From contig CAJWDO010000072.1 of assembly GCA_913031555.1 (NCBI GenBank), positions 1 to 7,554 on the forward strand: a stretch of DNA of 7,554 nt. Reading direction: 5' to 3'. Every line of letters begins with the position of its first letter. Positions within the stretch are counted from its first letter, which is position 1. Shown here in pieces: positions 1 through 6,200 of this stretch. This stretch comes from an uncultured Alphaproteobacteria bacterium. Its GTDB lineage: Bacteria > Pseudomonadota > Alphaproteobacteria > Puniceispirillales > Puniceispirillaceae. The position numbers were made by a program, and so were the translations under genes. Under the pieces are notes generated by a model. That model made no database searches. It was not told the origin of the DNA and worked only from the letters and a program-made list of their open reading frames with translations.

Positions 1-182
1 TCGATGCTGACATCGTCGAGGTTGTGCTCACGCGCACCTCGGACCGAAATTACGCGCGGTTCAATCCGTGCCGCCGCCACACCGTCTTCAGGTGGATGGA
101 TATCACTGGAACTCGTCATTGCCCCGGTGCTGTCAAACAGTGCGCCAGCGGCGGGAGGAGATTTTTTGGTTTCATTTGGCAT
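1..182 (-). CDS. uvrA: UvrA excinuclease subunit A, N-terminal fragment (runs off left edge)
   Basis: UvrA is the ATP-dependent damage-recognition subunit of the UvrABC nucleotide excision repair complex in the cytoplasm. Reading the minus strand from an ATG at 182-180 gives 60 codons open to the window edge. Residues 47-60 read SVRGAREHNLDDVS, the hallmark N-terminal strand of UvrA just before the first Walker A region, which lies outside the window. About 46 residues precede this motif, rich in Ser, Pro and Ala. Most UvrA proteins have only a few residues there, so either this is a lineage-specific extension or the true start is a later codon, such as the ATG at residue 22. An AGG lies about 12 bases upstream of the 182 start, a weak ribosome site. 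The gene is divergent from ssb, a common arrangement in proteobacteria. Identity is confident; the start is not. Confidence 0.88.
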   Translation of the reverse strand, partial: MPNETKKSPPAAGALFDSTGAMTSSSDIHPPEDGVAAARIEPRVISVRGAREHNLDDVSI

Positions 183-263
183 CGCGGGACTATACCTGTC
201 AGCACCAGCCCGGGCCACCCCAAAGCGGGGCGAAAGGCAGCGACAAAATCAACATCATTGTTG

Positions 264-293
264 TTGTCATTTATGCGTCCAACTGGGTAATCT
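264..293 (+). promoter_or_regulatory. Candidate sigma-70-type promoter for ssb
   Basis: TTGTCA at 264-269 differs from the -35 consensus at one base. TAATCT at 288-293 is a weak -10 match (3 of 6), with an 18-base spacer. It lies in the 176-base uvrA/ssb divergent spacer, about 65 bases before the ssb start. I could not find an equally good promoter for uvrA on the other strand. The assignment is tentative. Confidence 0.28.
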
Positions 294-358
294 AAAGGCC
301 TTATCGATGCTTTTTATCAGTATCCCCCTAAAAACTCGCGCGAAGGAGTTGGACAGCC

Positions 359-877
359 ATGGCAGGCAGTGTGAACAAGGTTATCCTGTTGGGTAATCTG
401 GGCCGCGATCCCGAAATCAGGAATACACAGGACGGCAACAAGATCGTGAACCTGTCGATTGCAACGTCCGAAAAATGGAAGGACCGCGCGAGTGGTGAGC
501 CGCGTGAGCGGACTGAATGGCATCGTGTGGTCATCTTCAACGAAAATCTGGCACGCATCGCCGAGCAATATCTTCGCAAGGGGTCAAGTGTCTATGTCGA
601 AGGTCAGTTGCAGACACGCAAATGGACCGACCAGCAGGGTGTTGAGAAATACACAACCGAGGTTGTTCTCGGACGCTTTCGCGGTGAGCTGACACTGCTT
701 GGTGGTCGCGGCGAGGGTGGCGGCGCGGGCGGTGGATATGGCGATTCCATGGGTGGCGGCTATGGTGGTGGAGGCGGTTCCGCACCGGCTGGCGGACAGG
801 CCCCGGCGGCATCAACGCCGGCAACCCCGCCCCCTATGCATGGCGGTGACGCTCCGGATGACGATATTCCGTTCTAA
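359..877 (+). CDS. ssb: Single-stranded DNA-binding protein SSB
   Basis: SSB coats single-stranded DNA during replication, recombination and repair, and recruits partner proteins through its C-terminal tip. The 172-residue product has an OB-fold at about residues 4-112, starting NKVILLGNLGRDPEIR. Trp40, Trp54 and Phe60 fall at the numbers of the DNA-stacking residues in E. coli SSB, and Trp89 is close to E. coli Trp88. A Gly-rich then Pro/Ala-rich disordered linker (about 115-161) follows, and the protein ends in the acidic interaction tip DDDIPF (167-172). The length is normal for the family. The ATG at 359 is preceded by AAGGAG at 343-348, ten bases away, which fixes the start. The gene stands alone: uvrA diverges upstream and a terminator follows at 901-937. 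I saw no alphaproteobacterial LexA site (GTTC-N7-GTTC) upstream, so there is no sequence evidence of SOS control. Confidence 0.97.
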   Translation: MAGSVNKVILLGNLGRDPEIRNTQDGNKIVNLSIATSEKWKDRASGEPRERTEWHRVVIFNENLARIAEQYLRKGSSVYVEGQLQTRKWTDQQGVEKYTTEVVLGRFRGELTLLGGRGEGGGAGGGYGDSMGGGYGGGGGSAPAGGQAPAASTPATPPPMHGGDAPDDDIPF

Positions 878-900
878 TTCAGTTGAATATAAATAGTCTT

Positions 901-937
901 GAACCTGTTACCTGAGAAACGGTGACGGGTTCTTTTT
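901..937 (+). terminator. Intrinsic terminator after ssb
   Basis: A 12-bp stem pairs GAACCTGTTACC (901-912) with GGTGACGGGTTC (921-932), including two G-U pairs in the RNA. The loop is 8 bases and five T residues follow at 933-937. It lies 24 bases after the ssb stop, and should separate ssb from gyrA transcription. Confidence 0.85.
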
Positions 938-960
938 CTATTCACTAAAACAACAATATT

Positions 961-990
961 TTGAGGTTTGACCACAAGATATGGTATATA
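961..990 (+). promoter_or_regulatory. Candidate gyrA promoter with extended -10
   Basis: TTGAGG (961-966) is a 4 of 6 match to a -35 element. TATATA (985-990), preceded by TG at 982-983, forms an extended -10 with an 18-base spacer. Transcription would start near 997, giving a leader of about 60 bases before the GTG at 1059. It is the best promoter match I found between the ssb terminator and gyrA. An alternative -35, TTGACC at 968-973, has no -10 at proper spacing. This is inference from consensus only. Confidence 0.45.
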
Positions 991-998
991 TCTTGTGG
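972..998. repeat. Perfect 11-bp inverted repeat over the gyrA -10 region
   Basis: CCACAAGATAT at 972-982 is the exact reverse complement of ATATCTTGTGG at 988-998, with GGTAT between. The repeat covers the proposed -10 hexamer and reaches about the expected start site, so a full RNA hairpin would not be transcribed from that promoter. The geometry suits a dimeric repressor operator or a supercoiling-sensitive cruciform. There is no T-run after it, so it is not a terminator. The repeat itself is certain; its function is unknown. Confidence 0.85.
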
Positions 999-1058
999 AT
1001 GACGGCAATGTTGACCGTCCGGTGACTATGATGGCCGCATCGGCCCGAAGAGACCACA

Positions 1059-3722
1059 GTGACAGACACCTCGACGCCACCTGCCAACCCGATCAACCCG
1101 ACAATTTCGATTTCCGAGGAAATGCGGAAATCCTATCTCGACTACGCGATGAGCGTCATCGTCTCGCGCGCCTTGCCGGATGTTCGGGATGGGCTGAAGC
1201 CGGTGCATCGCCGGATCCTCTACGCGATGATGGAGGGCAATTACGACTGGTCGAAGCCGCCCCGCAAATCGGCCCGTATCGTCGGTGATGTGATGGGTAA
1301 TTATCATCCGCATGGGGACAGCTCTATTTATGAGGCGATGGTGCGGATGGCGCAGGATTTTTCCATGCGCTTGCCTCTTGTTGACGGACAGGGCAACTAT
1401 GGTTCTGTCGATGGCGACCCGCCGGCGGCGATGCGCTACACTGAATCTCGTCTTGCACGCGCCGCCGAGAGTCTGCTTCGTGATATCGATAAGGAAACGG
1501 TCGATTTTTCCGAAAACTATGACGAGACGCAGCTTGAACCGACGGTGCTGCCAGCAGAATATCCCAACCTGCTGGTAAATGGGGCGAATGGCATCGCGGT
1601 CGGCATGGCAACGAACGTGCCACCGCACAATCCGGGCGAGGTTATCGCCGCCTGCGAGGCCTATATCCGTAATCCCGGTATCACGGTCGAGGAATTGATC
1701 GAGATTGTTCCCGGGCCGGATTTCCCGACAGGCGCGCTGATCATGGGACGGGCCGGCATTCGTGACGCCTATCATACCGGGCGTGGATCGGTCATCATGC
1801 GGGCGCGCGCCGAAATCATCACCGATGCGCGCGAACGTGAAACCATCATCGTCCACGAAATTCCCTATCAGGTGAACAAGGCCCAGCTCCTGGAACGGAT
1901 CGGCGAGCTTGTCCGCGAAAAGACAATCGAAGGCATTTCCGATATTCGCGATGAATCCGACCGCACAGGTATGCGCATGGTCATCGAGATCAAGCGCGAT
2001 GCGACCGGGGATGTGGTGCTGAACCAGCTCTGGCGACATACACGGCTGCAGACAAGCTTCCCGGTCAACATGCTGGCGATGAATGGTGGTCGGCCCGAGC
2101 AGATGGGCTTGAAGGACGTTATTGCCGCCTTCTGTGAATTCCGTCGTGAAGTGGTGACCCGTCGGTCTATCTATCAGCTTGGCAAGGCACGCGACCGGGC
2201 ACATCTGTTGGCCGGCCTCATGGTGGCGCTGGCATCGATTGACGAGGTGATAGAACTGATCAAGCGCGCACCCGACACCGAAACAGCGCGCAACCAGCTG
2301 TGTGAACGTGCCTGGCCAGCCACCGAGGTCGAGGCCTTCATCGCTCTGATCGACGATCCGGGGCATGAGGTTGTTGACGGCACCTACAAGCTGTCGGAGG
2401 CCCAGGCGCGCGCCATTCTCGAGTTGCGCCTGCAGCGTCTTACCGGCATGGAACGCGATAAACTTACCGATGAGACGCGTGAGCTTGCTGATCGCATCGG
2501 CGACTACCTTGCCGTTCTCGGCTCGGCCGACAGGGTGAATGAGGTCATTCTCGAAGAGCTGGCAGCGGCCAGAGAGCGGCTCGGCGACCCGCGCCGCACC
2601 GAAATCTCGGACCGACTTGTCGACCAGGATGATGAGGATCTCATCCAGCAGGAAGATATGGTGGTGACGGTCAGCCATCGTGGTTACATCAAGCGCGTTC
2701 CGCTGTCCGTTTATCGTGCGCAGCGTCGTGGTGGCAAAGGACGCGCCGGCATGAAAACGCGCGACGAGGATTTCGTCACGCGGCTGTTCGTCGCCAACAC
2801 CCATACGCCCATTCTCTTCTTCACCTCCAGCGGCATGGTCTATCAGCTGAAATGCTATCGCCTGCCTGAGTCCGCGCCGCAGTCACTTGGCAAGGCGATG
2901 GTAAATCTACTGCCCATTGAAACAGGCGAGGCCATCAATACCGTCATGCCGATGCCCGATGATGCAGACAGTTGGGACGATCTGCACATCATGTTTGCCA
3001 CCGCCGCAGGCAACATCAGGCGCAACAGGCTGAGTGATTTCACCAACATCAAGCGCAACGGCAAGATTGCCATGAAGCTTGCCGAAGGTGATGAACTTGT
3101 CGGTGTCGCGCCCTGTAATGAGAGCGATGACCTGCTGCTGGCAACGCGTGACGGCAAGGCCATCCGATTTGCCGTCGACGCGGTACGTGTCTTCCGCGGC
3201 CGTGACAGCACCGGTGTCAGGGGGGTCAGGCTTCTTGGCAAGGATTCCGTTGTGTCGATGTCGATCATCACGGATGAGAGCAACGAGTTTGTGCTGTCGG
3301 TGACTGAAAACGGCTATGGCAAGCGCACTCAGGTGTCCGATTATCGCCGCGCGGGGCGTGGTGGGCAGGGTGTTGCCAATATCGAGACAAGCACCCGCAA
3401 CGGCCGTGTGATGGCGAGCTTTACCGTGGTCGAGGAGGACCAGTTGATGCTGGTCACCAATCATGGACAGATCATCAGGATTCGCGTCCATGGTGGCGAG
3501 GGTGATTCGATCCGGATTGCCGGCAGGAAGACCCAGGGCGTCAGGCTTTTCGATGTTTCGGGGGATGATGATGAACGCGTTGTCTCGGCGGGGTTGATCC
3601 GTGACGCCGATGACAGCGAGGATGAAGATGGCGATGAAAACGCTGTGGGTGAGGAAAACGCTGGCGGTGAGGATAAAGAAACCACCACTGAGGGACCGGA
3701 CCAGCCGGCGGGTGACGAATGA
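1059..3722 (+). CDS. gyrA: DNA gyrase subunit A
   Basis: GyrA is the DNA-cleaving and rejoining subunit of gyrase (GyrA2GyrB2), which adds negative supercoils using ATP hydrolysed by GyrB. The 887-residue product is full length. The breakage-reunion domain starts near ISISEEMRKSYLDYAMSVI, and the catalytic Tyr127 sits in AAMRYTE. The quinolone-determining stretch HPHGDSSIYEA (83-93) carries Ser88 and Glu92 at the positions of E. coli Ser83 and Asp87. The GyrA box QRRGGKG at 555-561 marks the start of the DNA-wrapping beta-pinwheel and separates GyrA from ParC. The last ~40 residues (about 845-887) are a strongly acidic tail rich in Asp and Glu. The GTG start at 1059 is the first possible in-frame start after a stop at 1029, and has a weak GAAGAG ribosome site about 8 bases upstream. 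The stop overlaps the coaD start (ATGA), suggesting an operon with translational coupling. Confidence 0.98.
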   Translation: MTDTSTPPANPINPTISISEEMRKSYLDYAMSVIVSRALPDVRDGLKPVHRRILYAMMEGNYDWSKPPRKSARIVGDVMGNYHPHGDSSIYEAMVRMAQDFSMRLPLVDGQGNYGSVDGDPPAAMRYTESRLARAAESLLRDIDKETVDFSENYDETQLEPTVLPAEYPNLLVNGANGIAVGMATNVPPHNPGEVIAACEAYIRNPGITVEELIEIVPGPDFPTGALIMGRAGIRDAYHTGRGSVIMRARAEIITDARERETIIVHEIPYQVNKAQLLERIGELVREKTIEGISDIRDESDRTGMRMVIEIKRDATGDVVLNQLWRHTRLQTSFPVNMLAMNGGRPEQMGLKDVIAAFCEFRREVVTRRSIYQLGKARDRAHLLAGLMVALASIDEVIELIKRAPDTETARNQLCERAWPATEVEAFIALIDDPGHEVVDGTYKLSEAQARAILELRLQRLTGMERDKLTDETRELADRIGDYLAVLGSADRVNEVILEELAAARERLGDPRRTEISDRLVDQDDEDLIQQEDMVVTVSHRGYIKRVPLSVYRAQRRGGKGRAGMKTRDEDFVTRLFVANTHTPILFFTSSGMVYQLKCYRLPESAPQSLGKAMVNLLPIETGEAINTVMPMPDDADSWDDLHIMFATAAGNIRRNRLSDFTNIKRNGKIAMKLAEGDELVGVAPCNESDDLLLATRDGKAIRFAVDAVRVFRGRDSTGVRGVRLLGKDSVVSMSIITDESNEFVLSVTENGYGKRTQVSDYRRAGRGGQGVANIETSTRNGRVMASFTVVEEDQLMLVTNHGQIIRIRVHGGEGDSIRIAGRKTQGVRLFDVSGDDDERVVSAGLIRDADDSEDEDGDENAVGEENAGGEDKETTTEGPDQPAGDE

Positions 3723-4231
3723 GCCGCCATATCGTTATCTATCCCGGCACATTTGATCCGCTGACTTTCGGTCATCTGGACATCATCCAGCGGGCATCAC
3801 GGCTTGGCGATGAACTCATCGTCGCGGTGGCGGCGAATGCCGGCAAGGGTCCATTGCTGACGGTCGAGGAACGGACCGATCTTGTCACCACCGAATGCAG
3901 GCGGTTGAGTGATGACGGCACGGTAAAGGTGCCGGTTCGGGTTCTGAATTTTTCAAACCTGCTGACGGACTTTGCGCGCGAGCAGGGCGCATCCGTCGTC
4001 GTCAGGGGGCTTCGTGCCGTTTCAGATTTTGAAATCGAGTTTCAAATGGCAAGCATAAACAAACGGTTACACGGCGATCTTGAGACGGTTTTCCTAATGG
4101 CGGCAGAGCATCAGCATTTTGTAGCTTCGCGGTTTGTGAAGGAGGTCAGTCGCTATGGCGGTGATATCTCCAGCTTTGTTCCGGCCAGCGTAGTCCGCAA
4201 GATGAAGCAAATTGGCGCCGCACACGACTGA
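3719..4231 (+). CDS. coaD: Phosphopantetheine adenylyltransferase (PPAT)
   Basis: PPAT transfers an adenylyl group from ATP to 4'-phosphopantetheine, giving dephospho-CoA and pyrophosphate, the penultimate step of coenzyme A synthesis in the cytoplasm. The 170-residue protein is close to the usual ~160. The nucleotidyltransferase motif (T/H)xGH appears as TFGH at residues 16-19, within YPGTFDPLTFGHLDII. Lys43 in NAGKGPLLTVEER fits the conserved substrate-binding lysine. VVRGLRAVSDFEIEFQMASI matches the family core, and ASRFVKEVSRYGGD corresponds to the conserved (S)xxVKEVAR nucleotide-binding segment. The ATG at 3719 overlaps the gyrA stop by the ATGA arrangement. Only a poor GGCGGG-like ribosome site precedes it, consistent with reinitiation after gyrA. 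No clear intrinsic terminator follows. The 108-base gap to the convergent neighbour holds only a short GC hairpin (4307-4323) with no T-run. Confidence 0.97.
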   Translation: MSRHIVIYPGTFDPLTFGHLDIIQRASRLGDELIVAVAANAGKGPLLTVEERTDLVTTECRRLSDDGTVKVPVRVLNFSNLLTDFAREQGASVVVRGLRAVSDFEIEFQMASINKRLHGDLETVFLMAAEHQHFVASRFVKEVSRYGGDISSFVPASVVRKMKQIGAAHD

Positions 4232-4339
4232 AAACCCGGAAGAGCGGCAGGTATAAGACCGGCAGGTCAGAAGGTTGGCCGGGCTTGAACGCACTCGACA
4301 TCAAGGGCCGGGATACATCCGGCATAAACCCCCGGATTG

Positions 4340-4636
4340 TTACGTTTTCAAATTCATGACCCGCTTGCCGGAAAAGGTCAGTGTCTTCGGCGACAGCGTC
4401 TTTGTGAACCGGACAATATTATCCTCAATCATCTGCTCGATCTTGCGCTGAGTGGCCTCGTCGGGAAATTCCCAGATCACAGTCGAAATATGCGGTGCCT
4501 GCGCGTTACGAAACGCCTGAAAGGTAACTCCCGTTTCATCCTTCAGCAGGTCGGGCCATTTCGTTTGTAAGATCGACTCAAATAGTTCACATTCCTCTGC
4601 GGACGGAAATGTCCTGATAAAGATCTTTGTAAACAT
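4340..4636 (-). CDS. Small conserved-looking protein, function unknown (possible dimeric alpha/beta barrel)
   Basis: The 98-residue product begins MFTKIFIRTF and ends GKRVMNLKT, with a TAA stop at 4342-4340. I do not recognise the family with certainty. The predicted pattern is an N-terminal beta strand (2-9), a long helix (about 11-30), a strand around VTFQAFRN, a strand around ISTVIWEF, then a helix around DEATQRKIEQMIEDN. That order resembles the ferredoxin-like dimeric alpha/beta barrel fold used by ABM-type monooxygenases and related small enzymes, but no catalytic residues can be assigned. There is no signal peptide or membrane segment. A GGGGA lies 4 bases upstream of the ATG at 4636, a short spacing for a ribosome site. 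Its start codon is separated from the divergent nrtS start by only 20 bases. It is convergent with coaD. Coding is supported by plausible protein composition and the absence of a better frame here. Confidence 0.72.
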   Translation of the reverse strand: MFTKIFIRTFPSAEECELFESILQTKWPDLLKDETGVTFQAFRNAQAPHISTVIWEFPDEATQRKIEQMIEDNIVRFTKTLSPKTLTFSGKRVMNLKT

Positions 4637-4656
4637 AGTTTCCCCGGGTCCGTTTC

Positions 4657-4920
4657 ATGTTTGATCTTAAATTTGCAATCTCGGTTTTCTTCAGCCGGTC
4701 GGTAGCCAGACGAGCCGCCATCGTGGCTGCTATTGTTGGCACAATTCTGGCCTTTATCAACCATGGAGACCTGATCTTTTCCGGAACGCTGACCGCCACC
4801 TGCTGGATCAAGATGATTGCGACATGTTTTGTGCCTTACACGGTGTCGTCGATGACCGCCGTCCTCGCCGCGCTCGAACAACGCAAGACCGAAGCAGTCC
4901 CGCGGATAGAGGCCATCTGA
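4657..4920 (+). CDS. nrtS: NrtS-type nitrate/nitrite transporter, small two-helix membrane protein
   Basis: The 87-residue protein has two hydrophobic segments, at about residues 19-35 (RAAIVAAIVGTILAFIN) and 50-72 (WIKMIATCFVPYTVSSMTAVLAA), joined by a short polar turn with HGD. From memory, the pattern 'VGTILxxINxGDxxxxG...WxKMxxTxxVPYxVSxxxA' is characteristic of the NrtS family, small inner-membrane proteins reported in nitrate/nitrite uptake. Length and topology fit. A charged tail (EQRKTEAVPRIEAI) follows. The ATG at 4657 has no recognisable ribosome site and lies 20 bases from the divergent 4636 start, so its promoter would have to overlap the neighbouring coding region, or translation is leaderless. 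No nitrate assimilation genes are nearby, so the substrate is inferred from the family only. It is convergent with the next gene, with a 33-base gap. Confidence 0.77.
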   Translation: MFDLKFAISVFFSRSVARRAAIVAAIVGTILAFINHGDLIFSGTLTATCWIKMIATCFVPYTVSSMTAVLAALEQRKTEAVPRIEAI

Positions 4921-4953
4921 TCGTCGACTTTCAGCACTGCTCCATCATCGGTC

Positions 4954-5325
4954 TCATGCCTGTGGCGAGATGATTCGCGCCAGAAAATCAAGCCCATAGC
5001 CATAGAGTGGTGTCAGCGCCGTCACGGCGCCGGCGCGTAGAAGATATTCGACAAAGTCGGGTGAGGACGGGTCGGCCATCGAGAAAATCAGGATAATGCC
5101 GACAAGAACGCCGATCCAACCGGCGCGAACCGATGCCTGGCCGAAATGCCGGACCAAGGCTGCCTTTGGCAATTTTCCGCTGACACCAAACGTTGAAAAC
5201 AACGCCATGGCGACCACCAACAGGACTGCCGGCATGTCGAAGAGTATATCCGGCGTCGATACTGTCATCACCGCGCCGACGACAATCGCTGTTGATCCGA
5301 GAACGCCTATAGCTACGCCTATCAT
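4954..5325 (-). CDS. Small membrane protein resembling MotA/TolQ/ExbB channel proteins
   Basis: The 123-residue product is very hydrophobic, with about four membrane segments: IGVAIGVLGSTAIVVGAV near the start, FDMPAVLLVVAMALFSTFG (about 28-46), AGWIGVLVGIILIFSM (about 67-82) and GAVTALTPLYGYGLDFLA near the C-terminus. The FDxPAxLLVV pattern resembles the MotA N-terminal region. RAGWIGVLVG...ADPSSP...TALTPLYG resembles the GWIGTLIGL...TTLYG segment of MotA/TolQ/ExbB proteins. It is only about half the length of MotA and has no partner (MotB/TolR-like) gene in the window, so a proton-channel role is a guess from similarity. I chose the ATG at 5325 because GGAG (5335-5332) lies 6 bases upstream. 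In-frame ATG 5337 and TTG 5364 are alternatives that would add 4 or 13 residues without a ribosome site. Confidence 0.75.
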   Translation of the reverse strand: MIGVAIGVLGSTAIVVGAVMTVSTPDILFDMPAVLLVVAMALFSTFGVSGKLPKAALVRHFGQASVRAGWIGVLVGIILIFSMADPSSPDFVEYLLRAGAVTALTPLYGYGLDFLARIISPQA

Positions 5326-5508
5326 CTCAAACTCCATTGATGCGATGATTGCCGTTACGCGCAAACCATCAGGACACTTACCGAAATTTAATTGAAACTA
5401 TCATATATTACGGCGTTCCGAGCTTGTTATCTGTTGTCAGGCCGGCGGCAGGTTTTGGCGCCAATCTCTAAACCCAATTCTCTCTAAAACCCGATCCATG
5501 GATATGAC

Positions 5509-6057
5509 ATGAGGCTCCACATCTCCGACAAGGTGTCGCTGCGCCCCTTCCGTCATGCGGACCGGTATGACATTGTCGTCGGCATCAATGACTGGCAGGT
5601 AGTGCGTTGGCTGGCCAGTGTGCCGCATCCCTACAGGATTGATCATGCAGATGCCTATCTTGCGCGGCCGGAGCACAAATCATGCGAGATAGCGATGGCG
5701 GATCCCGAGGCAATTCTGGCTCTTGCCATTTGCGCTGATGACCGGGTGGTCGGCGGTATGTCGCTCGTCCCGGCAACGCGCCGGTCCGGTTTTCGCGAAG
5801 TCGGCTTCTGGTTGTCGCGGCCGTCATGGGGACAACGGATCGTGCCAGCCGCCATGCGTACAGTGATCGATAAGGTACGTCAGTGCGCGCCGGACACCTC
5901 ATTTTTGGCCAGTGCCAATCATGACAATCTGCGCTCGCAGAGACTGAATCTCTCACTTGGCTTCACCGAGCTTGGTCAGGACGAAATCTTTTCAATGCCA
6001 TTGCAGCGGCGTGTAACAGTGAATTGTTTCCATCTGATGCACAGATATGTGTCATGA
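5509..6057 (+). CDS. GNAT family N-acetyltransferase (RimJ/RimL-like)
   Basis: The 182-residue protein looks like an acetyl-CoA-dependent N-acyltransferase of the ribosomal-protein-acetylase-like branch. The N-terminus VSLRPFRHADRYDIVVGIND fits the 'LRPxxxxDxxxl' opening. DRVVGGMSLVP (about 76-86) and REVGFWLSRPSWGQ (about 95-108) are the central strands leading into the acetyl-CoA-binding loop. SANHDNLRSQRLNLSLGF (about 134-151) is the typical C-terminal 'N..S.r.lekLGF' element. The usual WGQG(Y/L)ATEA reads WGQRIVPAA here, so the second glycine of the pyrophosphate-binding loop is Arg, which may weaken or alter cofactor binding. The substrate cannot be told. No good ribosome site precedes the ATG at 5509, and the upstream region 5326-5508 shows no convincing promoter. 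The gene stands alone, followed by the tRNA leader region. Confidence 0.85.
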   Translation: MRLHISDKVSLRPFRHADRYDIVVGINDWQVVRWLASVPHPYRIDHADAYLARPEHKSCEIAMADPEAILALAICADDRVVGGMSLVPATRRSGFREVGFWLSRPSWGQRIVPAAMRTVIDKVRQCAPDTSFLASANHDNLRSQRLNLSLGFTELGQDEIFSMPLQRRVTVNCFHLMHRYVS

Positions 6058-6128
6058 GACTGTAATGAAGCTGTTCTGCCGCCTGCCTTTGCAGGTCGCG
6101 ACAGCGTGGCAGACAACCAAAAAAAGGG

Positions 6129-6157
6129 TGGACACAGAATCACCAAATCCTTATACG
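6129..6157 (+). promoter_or_regulatory. Candidate promoter for tRNA-Lys
   Basis: TGGACA (6129-6134, 5 of 6 to the -35 consensus) and TATACG (6152-6157, 4 of 6 to the -10) are 17 bases apart. Transcription would start near 6164, about 50 bases before the mature tRNA. The left arm of the 6132-6200 inverted repeat lies mostly between the two boxes. It is a consensus match only. Confidence 0.4.
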
Positions 6158-6200
6158 AGGGGCTGACGTTTTGGGGCAACCCGACGTTTGGTGACTGTGT
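6132..6200. repeat. Imperfect long inverted repeat upstream of tRNA-Lys
   Basis: ACACAGAATCACCAAA at 6132-6147 and TTTGGTGACTGTGT at 6187-6200 are reverse complements over 14 bp apart from two extra A residues in the left arm. The loop between them is 39 bases. The structure sits wholly between the acetyltransferase stop (6057) and the tRNA (6215), overlaps the candidate tRNA promoter and has no T-run. Its function is unknown. Confidence 0.75.

Noticed and set aside
218..230. CCCC/GGGG mini-hairpin in the uvrA/ssb spacer
   Set aside because: It has four base pairs only and no known role. It is likely to occur by chance in GC-rich DNA.
4..396. 130-codon plus-strand frame at the left edge
   Set aside because: It covers the antisense of uvrA and the uvrA/ssb spacer. 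The minus-strand frame shows the genuine UvrA motif.
1137..1166. Possible quinolone-resistance change in GyrA
   Set aside because: The determinant residues Ser88 and Glu92 (codons near 1320-1334) are the ordinary sensitive-type residues seen in many bacteria, so no resistance mutation is indicated.
1026..2804. 592-codon open frame on the minus strand
   Set aside because: It is antisense to gyrA and arises from the high GC content and codon bias of that gene. The translation has low-complexity His/Arg/Asp-rich composition with no family features.
4307..4323. GCCGG/CCGGC hairpin between coaD and the minus-strand gene
   Set aside because: It is a short 5-bp stem with no T-run on either strand, so it is not a credible terminator.
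4543..4881. 112-codon minus-strand frame overlapping nrtS
   Set aside because: It is antisense to the better-supported nrtS and overlaps the 98-residue gene. Its composition is not protein-like (Gly/His/Arg/Asn-rich).
5585..5956. 123-codon minus-strand frame
   Set aside because: It lies antisense within the acetyltransferase gene, which has clear GNAT motifs in the plus frame.
6076..6112. Nested hairpin CCTGC/GCAGG within CTGCC/GGCAG after the acetyltransferase
   Set aside because: There is no T-run on the plus strand, so it cannot be called an intrinsic terminator. The outer stem is only 5 bp and could be chance.
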